Source of the DNA: Lithodes maja
Lineage: Eukaryota; Arthropoda; Malacostraca; Decapoda; Lithodidae
NCBI GenBank assembly: GCA_037953745.1
Contig: JBAKBP010004314.1
Coordinates: 1-64,000 of the forward strand
DNA: 64,000 bases
Reading direction: 5' to 3'
The position numbers were made by a program, and so were the translations under genes. The notes beneath the pieces are model-generated. The model searched no databases, was not told the origin of the DNA, and saw only the letters and a list, made by a program, of their open reading frames with translations. Below are positions 21,246 to 31,933 of the stretch, piece by piece. How positions within the stretch are numbered: position 1 is the stretch's first letter; every line of letters begins with the position of its first letter.

Positions 21246-23047
21246 TGTGACGCACCCAGTGCGTGGCAACGCAACCTGATTGTACTCCTTGGTACTCCAC
21301 TGTACCGCCACGGTGCGGTACCGTGTACCGCTGTACCGTGCTGGCTGCTTATATTGAGTGTGACAACGTATAACTATGTTCTTTGTATCTCTGCAAAGGT
21401 CTCGTCATGTGCTAACCAGTGGTGGGTTTTGTTTTAAGCCATGTCGAGACCTTCCATTTAATATGTAGTATCAATAGAGAAGTTGATAGATAAGACAATG
21501 GGAGTTCGGAGAGAGAGAGTGAGTTAGTTTTCAGAGCGAGAGGGTAGCAACGCGCCACGCTGCCGGAGTATGGACCGGTTGGCAGCCTTGCGCTTATAGC
21601 TAGGATCGGCAGGGTTGGTAGTCCATTGCCGCCTGCATATGCTGCCTGGGCTGCCCATGTTGTCGTACTGCACATTGCCTGGAGGCTCGCTGTGTGTTCC
21701 ATGATCAGGTTGCCTAGAACCTTTGAGATTCTAACATCCCTTGCCCTCTCTCCCAACTTCTCACGGTTGCACTCTTTCTCTCTGACGACATTACTCTCAT
21801 TTCATTCTTCTCTCTATTTAAATGCATAACCTTCCCTTGAGGTCCTAAAGGAGTTTCAGCACTCACCTCTCGTATTACTCTTAGGACAAGCATATATTTA
21901 CATGTATTAGATTTAAGGGGTTAATGTGAACAGCGATCTTCTTGATGAGGATAGTTGGTGAACGTTCTACATGTTCACGAGTTATATGCCCAGCTCATCA
22001 TCCAATTTGTGACTAGACTAGTGCCATGTGTAAGAGCCCGACCATGCCCAGGAGTTGTCTGTAGAGGGGCGAGGACTTAGCCTTGATTTGCCTACCGAGC
22101 CAGGAGCGAGTGCAGTACCAGAGACTACAGCTTGCTCGTAGTGCCGGTATAGTAGAGTAACGTAATTTATCTGTCCTTGTGTTCTCTGCAGTCTTTTCCT
22201 GGGTTCTCGCTTTCGGTGCTGGGACTCGTTGTTCCTGTGACTTGGCCTGCTAGCTAGAACACATGGGGATGATGAGTGGGTGATATCTTTATTTTACTAT
22301 GCATTGCAGCTCTCTTTAATTTTATGTATATAACACTTTACAATACACATTACTCACACACAAGACAACACTATTAATACTTTCATGTATCAATTAACTG
22401 CACTGTCGTTTTGCTGCTGTGTCCGGAGTTCTGTTGCGTAGGGCGCATACGGACTCAGAGGGGAGACAGAGTGAGAGAAGCGAAGTAGCCTATGCGGTAG
22501 TAGGCTACCGGCGCAGTACTGTTGCCTGCAACCTTTTAGTTATTCCAAGTATAGATTCATTATTATAATAAGTGACTACTAGTTATGTTCCTTCCATGTG
22601 TATTATTAGGTATCTACTGGATCATGAACATCTTGTATGCTACATGCTAGTGCATGTTAGTAGGGGACAGTTATTCTAGTGCACGCGCTTTCAAGTAGGC
22701 GTGTACATTTGTCATTTAGCATTTCACTGTCATACCTTTAGCCTGCTTCTATTCTACATTATTAGAGGCTTAATATTAACGTAGTTTCTTGAGTATTGCA
22801 TTTCTTTAGTCATAACGTAACCTATAAATGTCGGAGGGAGTTTAGCCTCATAGCCTACCCCTGTTGTACACTTTCGCCGAGTTAAGGTACCTCGTTACCA
22901 TAGACGATAACTCTGTAGGGCGTTGGTGCTTTTGTTGTCTGGAGCATATAGTATTTGGGACTGGAATCGAGCGTGTCGTTGTCACATAAGCCATTTCTGT
23001 CCTACGATCAAGAATCCCGAATATGTATTGCCGATCCAGCCGTAACA
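21246..23047 (+). repeat. 3' LTR of Gypsy-A
   Basis: Nearly identical to the 5' LTR over its whole length, with only scattered substitutions and the missing G-rich segment. Ends CCAGCCGTAACA at 23,047. The next base begins a different LINE family, not the L-A fragment that flanks the 5' LTR. Confidence 0.95.
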
Positions 23048-25560
23048 AGACGGAGGATCCAGGGATGAAAAACAGCAAGCCAAGGAGCTAATGACTATCA
23101 TGGACACTGCATACATGAAGCAATACATCGAGGAACCTACAAGAGGCAACAACACACTGGACTTACTATTTGGCAACAACTTCGACCTGGTACACTCGTA
23201 CGAAACTGTAAAAACTATAATGTCCGACCACAGCCTCATCAAAGTTAGAACCCCCACACCAGCCACACCACCAAGAAGATGTCAACAGGAATCAAGCCAA
23301 ATCCCCTGCACCTCTCTGAAAGATCTCAACTTCTACAGCAAAGATATAGACTGGGACATACTGAGAGCAGAACTGGCAGTAACTGATTGGAGGGCACTAT
23401 TCAAAGATAAAAACGTCGACGAAACTCTCAGTATCCTCCAGAAACAATGCCTGGAGACCTGTAAAAACATCATACCACCCAAATCAAGCAGGAAGCAGAT
23501 TAAACTAATTCCCAGAGATAGAAAAATACTAATGAAGAAAAGGACGTATTTGAGAGCCAAGCAAAGGAAGTCCAGCCATGCGCACACTATCACCAAACTA
23601 CAAGAAGAGCTCGATGAAGTTGAACGAAAACTCATACAGTCACACCAAGAGCAAAGAACACGTGAAGAACTCCAAGCAGTTGCAAACATACGAGTAAATA
23701 GCAAATTCTTCTATGCATACGCAAAAAGGAGACTCAGGAACACCTCAACAATAGGACCACTTGCAAAACCTACGGGCGAACTTGAGAGTGACCCAACCGA
23801 AATGGCCAAGATACTCAAACAGCAGTACGAAAGTGTCTTCAGCCCGCCAAATGAAGACAAGAAAATCGATAATGCAACGACCTTCTTTGACAACGCTCCT
23901 GGGACACCACATCAACTCTCCTCGGTAACAGTATCAACAGAGGACATAATAGCAGCCATCGACAAGATTGGACCAAACTCTGCGGCAGGACCAGACGGCT
24001 TTCATGCCCAACTGCTAAAAAACTGCAAACATCAGCTAGCCTTGCCTCTAAAACTGCTGTGGAGCAAGTCCCTCCAAACTGGATATGTACCACAATCCCT
24101 AAAAGAAGGTACCGTCACACCAATACATAAAGGGGGTAGTAAAGGCATAGCCAAAAATTACAGACCAGTGGTGCTGACGTCACATCTTATTAAAATCATA
24201 GAAAGAACAATACGAGCTAAGATGGTCAGCTACCTGGAAGATAACGAGGCATTCAATGAGGGTCAACATGGCTTTAGACAAGGCCGCTCCTGCCTTTCAC
24301 AACTACTATCACACTACGACAAAATCCTACAGGATATTCAAGACAGAGAAAATGTAGACGTCATATATCTAGATTTCGCCAAAGCTTTTGACAAGGTGGA
24401 CCATGGGATCCTTCTACATAAACTCAAATCACTGGGAATAGGGGAGACCTTGGAAGATGGCTCCACAGTTTCATCACCAACAGAAAACAAAGAGTCACGG
24501 TTCAAGGAAGCCTATCAGAAGCAGGTGGGGTCATCAGCGGAGTATCACAAGGATCAGTACTGGGACCTCTCCTATTCCTCATCATGATAGGAGACATCGA
24601 CAGGGACCTGGAACACTCAGCAGCCTCATCGTTTGCAGACGACACCAGACTCATGAAGAAAATCACCTCACAACATGATGCACAGCTACTACAACAAGAC
24701 TTGGACAAAATCCTGAAGTGGGCAGAAGAAAACAACATGGCCCTAAACGGAGACAAGTTCGAGCTTCTAAGGTACGGGAACAAGAGAGCACTACAAAACG
24801 ACACCAACTACAAAAGTGGACAGCAAGAAATTACTGCCAAGGACACAGTGAAGGACTTGGGAGTAAATATGAGCAGTGACGCCACTTTTTCCCAGCATAT
24901 TACCAAAGCCACAACAACAGCAAAACAAATAGCAGGCTGGATCCTGAGAACCTTCCACACAAGAAATGAGAGGTGTATGTTAATACTGTGGAAGTCACTG
25001 GTCCTAGCACGACTGGAGTACTGCTCTCAGCTCTGGTCTCCCCAAAAAGTGAAATGACAGAAATTGAAGCCACCCAGAGGACATTCACCAGTAAAATCCA
25101 TGGGTTTCAACACTTTAACTACTGGGAGAGACTCAAGGAGCTGCAGCTGTACTCACTTCAAAGACGTAGGGAGAGATACATCATCATCTACGTCTGGAAG
25201 ATTTTGGAAAAAGAGGTACCAAATCCAAACATCCAAGAGACTCACCACCAAAGGTGAGGGAGGCTGTGCTATGTGAGGACTACGCCGGGATCAACACAAA
25301 AAACCAAATCCCTGATCCATCACAGCTTTGCATACAATGGAACCAGACTGTTCAACTGTATACCAGCCTCTCTCAGGAACATGGAAGGTGTATCCAGACA
25401 CCTTCAAGAAACACTTTGACATGTGGCTGGCCAAAATACCGGACCGGCCAACAACACCAGGATACCCCAGCACCAACTCCAACCGACTTCTGGAATGGAG
25501 AGTGGAAGAAAGGGAGCTGCCTGGTCGCAGTGGAGCCCCAGCTCAACTGTGTCACTAACG
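23048..25560 (+). pseudogene. L-B ORF2: endonuclease end and reverse transcriptase
   Basis: The 23,091-24,587 frame starts with the endonuclease C-terminus (NNTLDLLFGNNF, then MSDHSLIKV, the SDH motif). A basic linker follows, then RT: GPNSAAGPDGFHAQLLK, GTVTPIHKGG, KNYRPVVLTSHLIKIIE, GFRQGRSCLSQLL and LDFAKAFDKVDHG. Near 24,445 the frame shifts; after it the other frame has GVSQGSVLGPLLF and SSFADDTRLMKK, the catalytic box. A second shift near 25,050 follows LEYCSQLWSP, and the C-terminal YSLQRRRERY segment is in yet another frame to about 25,255, after which stops accumulate. All RT motifs are recognisable, but the gene is broken at least twice and lacks its N-terminus. Confidence 0.85.
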
Positions 25561-25600
25561 GACGGAATACAACAAAGTGTAACAAAGTGTAAGTGTATAA
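23048..25600 (+). mobile_element. CR1-like LINE family L-B, 5' part cut by Gypsy-A LTR
   Basis: Homology starts inside the endonuclease domain at the LTR boundary and runs to a 3' end with repeated ACAAAGTGTA units near 25,565-25,590, a short tandem tail of the kind seen in CR1-like elements. Upstream endonuclease sequence is absent on the other side of the LTR element. Confidence 0.8.
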
Positions 25601-26989
25601 TAGATTCTTTATCAAAAGTGGGGGAAAGTATTATTTTTTAATAGCCATAAATATAAGTCCTCATTCAATAAGCCAGGTTGGCAAGACTATGTGGCTGACC
25701 TGTATCAGGCCTCCAGAGATGCTAGGTCTCATTGGCTTGAGGTAGGTCAGCCCAGACAGGGGCCTATATTTGAACTTCACAAAAGAGCAAAGGCTAGGAC
25801 CAAATATGCCATTAGATTTATTAAGCAAAATTAAAACCAATTAAGGAAGGAAGCCCTTGCAAAGAGTCTGGCAGAAAAGGATACTAACTGTTTTTGGAAG
25901 GACATCAGATCCATGCAAAATTGTAACACACCATTACCTGTCAGTGTTGAGGGGGTTACGGGTGAAGAGAACATTGCTGACTTATGGAAAACTCATTTTA
26001 AGGAACTACTTAACAGTGTAAACCAAAGGTCTACTAATGGTGCAATTCAATGTGAAAGATAGTAGCCTAATTATGAAGACATTAAAGTGACTGAAAGTGA
26101 TTTTGAGAATGCCATAAGAAAACTTAACCTAAACAAAGCTTGTGGGCTGGATGGTATATATGCAGAACATCTTAAAGGTGGGTGTGCATGCTATTATTTT
26201 CCTCCACAATCATTACCGGCAGTGTGCACTATAGCTTTTGGTGCAATATTTTCTGCTACAATGGCTTAATTATTTATATAATGGCCAAAATAGGATATGG
26301 GTGACACTTTCTGGATTCGGAGTTTAAGCGCTCTGATGACGTATGCCCAGCAACACAACAAGCTCTTCTGATAGGTGGAAATGGAGGATAGTGACAGTAG
26401 TTCCGATTCGTTTGCCAATACTGAGGGTGATAACCGTGATTATGGCGAAGAACCTCAAGTGATGAATATTGGTGGTGTCTAGGCTTATATGTATGAACCT
26501 GTAGGACGAGATCCAGCAGCAGGAGAGGAGGGAGAAGCAGCTATGATTACCGCCCGCCTTGTTTACACTACTTGGAGCCACGGCGGACGCTACCGATCAT
26601 GTCCCCGTCTATTTTGACTGCATTTGGATATAATAATGAAATCCCGCCCCTCACGCCTCCATGACTTATTGTCATCATCATATACATTGCCAACAGGGTG
26701 CACATAACAGAAAAAATCCCCGTAAAAATAGACGGGAACTTAACCGCGGCGATCGACTTATGTAAACATGATGACCGTACGCCTGGTCACTTACATATCC
26801 TTCCCAACAATGTTTGCGCCACTCACTGTTGTTGTTTTTTTTTTTGTGTTTTTTTTTTATAGCCTAGTTGCTAGTAGTTGAATTTCAGCCAATACATTTC
26901 TTTAGCCTAGGTTAGGCCTATATCCATCGATGCTGACTGTATAATTTGGGCTAGGCTTAAGTTAGCCCATGTTATCCACTCTCCTGACT

Positions 26990-27440
26990 CCTGAAATTGG
27001 CAAGCACGTATGGGTGGGAGGGTGGTTTGGGGGATGGTGGGGGGAAGGTAGAAGGGTAATTGACTGTGTTACAAATATGGAGCCGATTGGTGAGGTAGTT
27101 TCGCCACCACAGATTTTCATGTTTTATGTGATGATCTACGGATAGGCTGGAAGTGGGTGGTGGGAGGAAGTTGGGGTTGTGGTGGGGGGAAGACAGAAGG
27201 GTAGGGGACTTGTCACACAAATATGGAACCAATTGGTGCAGTCGTTTCGCCGCCACATATTTTCCTTTTTTTCCTTTGTGATGGCCTGATGCGGCGACCC
27301 ATGGTCGGCGAGTGGATTGGGGGAGGGGGTTGGGGTGGTGGTAGCAAGAAGCCAGAAGGGTAAGGTATACATACATGTGGTAGAAATATGAAAGCTTTGG
27401 TGCAGTCGTTTCGCTGCTACGATTTTCTTTCGGCGGACCT
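26990..27440. repeat. Tandem repeat of about 145-160 bp inside the Kolobok-like element
   Basis: Three diverged units are recognised by AGAAGGGTA at about 27,050, 27,193 and 27,354, each followed about 50 bp later by AATATGGAACCAATTGGTG-like and GTCGTTTCGCCGCCAC-like sequence. Units carry GGTGGGAGG and GGGGGTTGGGG G-rich segments. Confidence 0.7.
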
Positions 27441-27478
27441 GGCACTGGGCGTGACAAGACCCCAGTCCGTATAGGCAA

Positions 27479-27712
27479 TCAGCGGGTGCATCTAGCCATA
27501 CCCATACTCCACCGCACTTTATTGTCAAAGCATTCATCACGAAAGTGTCCATTGCATATGAAGCTTGTTTTGGGCTTTGCCTCCCACACTCTGGTTCTTT
27601 GTATAAACTTCACCCATTTGTTACAATGGTATGGATCACTTGGAAACTTGTGTAGTGCTATGTTTGGTCCAGGGATGTTGCTACACCCGAAAACAGCACA
27701 CCTATTCACCAT
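27479..27712 (-). CDS. THAP-type zinc-finger domain, transposase remnant
   Basis: A 77-codon frame on the minus strand starts at ATG 27,712 and covers one THAP domain: CX4C near the N-terminus (residues 5 and 10), LHKFPSD, the conserved Trp in NKWVKFI, and CNGHF as the CX2H half of the C2CH zinc site. THAP domains bind specific DNA and occur at the N-terminus of P-element and Kolobok transposases. The normal AVPTIF-like tail and any catalytic DDE domain are missing, and downstream sequence is the tandem repeat. It may be a decayed start exon or a stand-alone DNA-binding product; I favour decay. Confidence 0.65.
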   Translation of the reverse strand: MVNRCAVFGCSNIPGPNIALHKFPSDPYHCNKWVKFIQRTRVWEAKPKTSFICNGHFRDECFDNKVRWSMGMARCTR

Positions 27713-27964
27713 TTTTGCTATACTTGCTGATGTTTACTTCCCAAATGTTTGCCTGGACCTATGTCACATCCTCACGTGAGTACTAGTTGCAAGGGGTCGC
27801 AATTCAATATCTATTTTTGATTTGTTCTCTAATATTGAAGATTAGTTTTGACAAAGGAGTAGTCAGGTTGATTACTGGAGATCTAAACATCTATTTAAAT
27901 ACATTATGAATTAATTTTAATTTTGCATGCCCCACCACCTTTAAATATGCAGATAAGTTGTTAA

Positions 27965-28190
27965 CCCTCTCCGACATATGACGCGATTTTGAGCCTATTA
28001 GGGATACTTTAAAGCCTTTGTTACCATCAGGGGTATTTAGAAACCTTTAGTTTAGTTACTTCAACCTCTGCAGTTGTCTTTGAGTTAGCTGGGGGCAGAA
28101 AATAATTTTGGAGAGGTAATTATAAGAGTGAGAGAACTCTATTTCTTATTGCTAATGTGGCAACCTCTGCGTCATATGTGCGTGAAAGAG
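27965..28190. mobile_element. piggyBac-like MITE, TTAA duplication
   Basis: 226-bp element with ends CCCTCTCCGACATATGACGC and the complement of GCGTCATATGTGCGTGAAAG, flanked by TTAA at 27,961-27,964 and 28,191-28,194. Imperfect terminal repeats starting with CCCT/CTCT next to TTAA fit piggyBac-type elements. No transposase is encoded. It interrupts the L-C reverse transcriptase 20 bp after the Kolobok-like insertion. Confidence 0.75.
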
Positions 28191-28738
28191 TTAATAGATA
28201 AACTTAGTTCTTGCATAACCAGTCTATTTACGCATGGTGTCCTGCCGGAGTCTCTGATATCCGTAATACTTGTTCCTGTTATTAAAGATAAATCGGGTAA
28301 AATTACAGCTAAAGACAACTACCGCCCAGTAGCACTTGCTAGTGTGGTTAGTAAGGTAGTTGAAATTATATTGCTAGAAAGAATGTCTGCATATATTGTC
28401 ACCAGCAGCAATCAGTTTGGCTTTAAGAAAAAGCATGGCACAGACCAATGCATGTACGTGCTGAAAGAAGTGATTGATACATACAACAAGCTAAATAGCT
28501 CAATTTTCTCTTGTTTTCTTGATGCAAGTAAGGCTTTTGATAGGGTGTGTCACAAAACCTTATTTGAAAAATTAGTTAACAGGGGAGTGCCTAGCTATAT
28601 TATTAGGATACTTATTTTCTGGTATGCTAACCAAAAAATGTGTGTAAGATGGGGCAACATCCTATCGGGCTCTTTTGCCGTAACCAATGGTGTTAGGCAG
28701 GGAAGGATATTGTCTCCTTATCTTTTCAACGTCTACAT

Positions 28739-29152
28739 CAGCGTTTCTTAACCTGGGGGGGGTGCCCCTCTAGGGGGGCATTTGACAATGCTAGGGGGGG
28801 CGTGGGGTAATCAAAGTTCAAAATAGGGCTAGGCCATTCAAATGCATACAGGGTAATCCTAAAGATATGTATAAATAAGAAACTTTGATAGGAAAAATTC
28901 ACAACCATCATTCCGAGTAACCACATGTAATGTTGACATAAAACTATTAATCAGTTTTAATCCTTGTATGCAGATTGGTTATTTTTTTGCCCGTTTTACA
29001 GTATCTTGCGTCTTAAGCATCCATAATAGGAATGGATTTCTAGGCATCAGAGGCATGTGTGTGTGTGTGTTGGGGGGGGGGGGGAATCATGAATACAGTC
29101 CTGACCAAAGGGGGGCGCGGTGCTAAAAAGGTTAAGAACCACTGAGTTAGTG
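28739..29152. mobile_element. hAT-like MITE at a junction between two repeats
   Basis: Ends CAGCGTTTCTTAACC and the complement of GGTTAAGAACCACTG form 15-bp imperfect inverted repeats of the CAGTGGTTCTTAACC type common in hAT-derived MITEs. The inside is G-rich with GGGGGGCG motifs near both ends, a G run at 29,074-29,083 and a short GT microsatellite. The expected 8-bp duplication is absent: the left flank is L-C LINE and the right flank is an unrelated gene remnant. Confidence 0.75.
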
Positions 29153-30830
29153 TGTGGATAGCAGGCAAGACTTGGCATATACTCCGTCCAATCTTCTTAG
29201 CAAGGATGTGTATTGGAATGAATCTGGTGGTGTCACCAACCCCAGCTTTGAACCAGAGTTCTTCAAGTCCATTAATTTAAAACTCCCTCCACTAGAACAT
29301 CAGCAAAATGAATACATCGGTGTCAGATGAGAGTACAATGATTCTAAGTATACCACATTTTACGGCGTACATGGCATGTGGTATAATCCTCCAGTCAGCT
29401 TGTACATCTAAGTTCAGTTCCGAAAACTCCAATGGTCCTCTTGTCTTTGAACAACAGGGAGCAACAATGCTGTTCGGTCCACATAAGTTACTCACAATGA
29501 TGTCCATCTTAGGGCAACTCCAGTTTCGCATGAGGATATCTTCGTGAATTCGTTTTGTTGACATTGGATGGCCAAAACCTGTCCATTTCTCGAGGAATAG
29601 AGGTATTCTTTAATATTTTGTGTAGTTCTATGGTTAATGTCTTCTCTCGTTGTTGCCGCTCAGAATCCTTCACTGATTTTTCTATGTATGAATCAAATAC
29701 CAAATCAATTCTTGAGGCATCCTTTGCCGTTGACGAAAAATAATCTAAAAAGGCATTGGAGAAGTCACCAAAATTCTTGCAACTTTTTCTTTGAATCTTT
29801 CGAATATTTGCCATTACATCAACTATATAACAAGTTCTTGCTGAATTATTAGTTGTCGGTATTGTGCAGTCCTGATCATTGAGATGAGTTTCAAGTTCGT
29901 GGATAATTTGACTTCATTGGCTTAGCCATGTGTCCTTCACTATCAAAGAGAGGGGATTCAGAACACACATCATACTGCAAGAGTTCATCCGTTGTCATCC
30001 CTCGCACCTTTGCAGTTTCCAGGGACCGACTCATATTCTTGTTTGTTTAGTTTTACCTTTCCTTTGTGTTGGAGGGATTCTTTACAAATTGAAGCAAAGG
30101 TTTGAGTTTGGTTCGATGGATTGTGTCTAATAATCGAGTGGTCTTTTCAATGTATCTTTCTGTATGCAGTTTCTCATGATTGTCCTTATCAATTCTCTCG
30201 ACATGCAGCAACTGTTCTCTGATATCCTCTGACATGACCTCCTTTGTTAGAATATTGTGCAATCTTTTCTCCGACGGTGGAATGATGAAGGGATTTTCAT
30301 TCTTCTCAATCACATCTAATATGGCTTGAATGTTGGCCTCCTCTAATTCAGTTGCTACTTTGCTGAATGTCCTGTTCACTTGCAATTCATATGAAGAACC
30401 AGCCAGACCAGCTAGTTCTCGGTGGAGGTTTGCTATGGCCATTATTTCATGGCATGTTAGTTGCCACTTCGTGACAAACTTCTTCTTTCGGGAACTTCCA
30501 ATAATTCCTTATATGCTTTTCTGGGCTCTGTTGATGGTCTGTTACAAAGCCAAGTCTGCTCCTACTGCTTTGAAACATCCTTTAGTATGTTTAACAACAA
30601 ATCTACCATCCATGAATGCTGAATGTATTTCTGGTGCTGTCTCTTGCAGCTTCATGTCCTCTAAATAGAGAGAGCACCACCTTAAATAATTAGTGGAATC
30701 AAAAGCGGCAAACAGGGGCAGCAAAACTTGTATGGCCTGTACTTGGAGGCTCCAATTTTCCTCTTAATCACTTTGAACGAGGTTTTCAATAATTTTAGAC
30801 ACTAGATGTAAAAAGGTGTAGCCTACCAAT
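29153..30830 (-). pseudogene. Remnant of a repetitive gene family of unknown function
   Basis: Minus-strand frames read in order from about 30,830 to 29,153 make one decayed protein: LVSKIIENLVQSD, then VLLPLFAAFDSTNYLRW, YLEDMKLQETAPEIHSAFMD, AIANLHRELAGLAGSSYELQ, FSKVATELEEANIQAILDVI, RLHNILTKEVMSEDIREQLL, FGDFSNAFLDYFSS, CCSKTRGPLEFSEL, VLSSDTDVFILLM and FKAGVGDTTRFIPIHILAKK. I recall similar proteins as multi-copy, uncharacterised sequences in many invertebrate and fish genomes; no function is established. The SSDTDVF segment looks like a metal-binding Asp cluster of a PIN/nuclease-like fold, but this is only inference. Several frameshifts and stops break it, and it is cut at the hAT-like end at 29,152. 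Confidence 0.6.
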
Positions 30831-30959
30831 ATTGGAATGTCTCACTGTCCATACTTTTCATTTGATGAACATCAACCTGGAAAGAGAAGGCATTCATAAT
30901 ATTGAAGAAAGTAATAATTTAATAAGGATTTGTTTTAGAATAATCTAAATAATATTTTG

Positions 30960-31930
30960 AAAAAAAAAAAAAAAAAAATCTAAGATTGATCCATGCAAAG
31001 TAAGGGCCCCTTCAGATAATAATAATAAAAAAAAAGCAGAGTGAGTCGAAATTGACATTATATGTTTTATCTTGTTTTTCTCATTAAGTGTAGATCCAGA
31101 TGTATAGGCTAACAGTACACTATACTGTACTCACATTTTCTCATTTGTATTCAAAAGGATTTTCCATTGGGGGTATTTCATCATAATTTGGAGGATATTG
31201 TGGGTAATATTCTTGAGATGCATGGATATTTCACATAACGTCATATGTTGTGCCTTTTTGACCCCCAATTAGGCCTACCTAAATATTATATAAATCTAAA
31301 TTATGGGTATATCATTTAAAAGGGCTTTTCAGGATTAAGATTATGAGGGGTATATAATTTATGTAAGATGAATGGATGCAAAATAATGATTATTTAAGTT
31401 ACCCTTATTATAAACAATTTGAGCATAAGAAAACGCTTGAAGCAAAAAGTAGAGATTTTGTTCATTTAGTACAGTACTAACTGGCAACTATACCAATAAA
31501 GTACATTATATTCACAGCAATGTGTTATTTGTTATACTACCTAAAGAATTAGACCCTTAAAAAGGTTAAATTGTTGATCTGGAGTGTGCTGTGGGTAATT
31601 TTCTAATGATAGGTGATTTTCGTATTTGACCGAATTTTAGTTTACCTTTTGACCTCTGGTGACCTTAATATTAATATAATTGTTATCATTCATATATCAC
31701 ATGAAAGGACATTCAAATACCAATGTTTTGATGGTTAGCTCGTCTCTATAGGTTGATTAGCTAAATAGTTATGGTAATTTTTGTTACCTTTACCCCTAAA
31801 AAATTGCCTAAATTTTTCTATCGGAACCCTAAATCTAGACATCAATATCTCACTTATTGCCGGGTTACAGAAGTGGTACCCATGGTTTTCTGATGAGGTA
31901 AGTGGTCTACTTCAAAACTGAAGTGGTAAC
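30960..31930. other. AT-rich stretch with no recognisable gene
   Basis: Contains A runs near 30,960-30,978 and 31,029-31,035 and otherwise unremarkable AT-rich DNA. No open frame above about 60 codons looks like a gene, and I see no terminal inverted repeats or direct duplications. Confidence 0.6.
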
Positions 31931-31933
31931 TTA

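Larger units (their letters stand above)
11021..23047 (+). mobile_element. Gypsy-A: Gmr1-like LTR retrotransposon (IN before RT), interrupted by a LINE
   Basis: Long direct LTRs (11,021-12,835 and 21,246-23,047) bound gag, protease, integrase, reverse transcriptase and RNase H in that order. Most Ty3/Gypsy elements have integrase last; integrase ahead of RT is the arrangement described for the Gmr1 group. RT and RNase H are nevertheless Gypsy-type. An antisense L-A LINE (15,287-18,027) splits the protease-integrase linker, and a one-base shift separates the integrase and RT frames, so this copy cannot be autonomous. The LTRs are nearly identical, with one obvious length difference near 11,335. 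The outer flanks do not share a target duplication. Confidence 0.9.
26176..27940. mobile_element. Kolobok-like DNA transposon remnant, TTAA duplication
   Basis: Terminal inverted repeats AGGTGGGTGTGCATGC (26,176) and GCATGCCCCACCACCT (ending 27,940), with TTAA at 26,172-26,175 and 27,941-27,944. It is 1,765 bp long. TTAA duplications plus a THAP-domain protein are the published features of Kolobok transposons; piggyBac also uses TTAA but has no THAP domain. Only the THAP part of a transposase is recognisable, and the middle holds tandem repeats, so the copy is non-autonomous. The internal stretch at about 26,560-26,720 resembles 51,610-51,850. Confidence 0.7.
25640..28738 (+). pseudogene. LINE family L-C ORF2, interrupted by two DNA transposons
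   Basis: The linker between endonuclease and RT is seen at 25,660-26,050 (GWQ-DYVADLYQASRDARSHW, then EKDTNCFWKDIRSMQN) with at least two in-frame stops. RT begins KLNLNKACGLDGIYAEHLK at 26,110-26,176, is interrupted, and resumes at 27,945-27,960 and 28,195-28,738 with NYRPVALASVVSKVVE, NQFGFKKKHGTDQC, LDASKAFDRVCH and GVRQGRILSPYLFNVY. If the two TTAA-flanked inserts are set aside, the three RT pieces lie in one continuous frame. The catalytic FADD box and everything after it are missing because the copy ends at the hAT-like element. Family is related to RTE/CR1-type LINEs; clade unresolved. Confidence 0.85.

Noticed and set aside
26990..27480. Minus-strand Pro/His-rich frames of 138 and 168 codons
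   Set aside because: They read through the internal tandem repeats of the Kolobok-like element and have no conserved domain.
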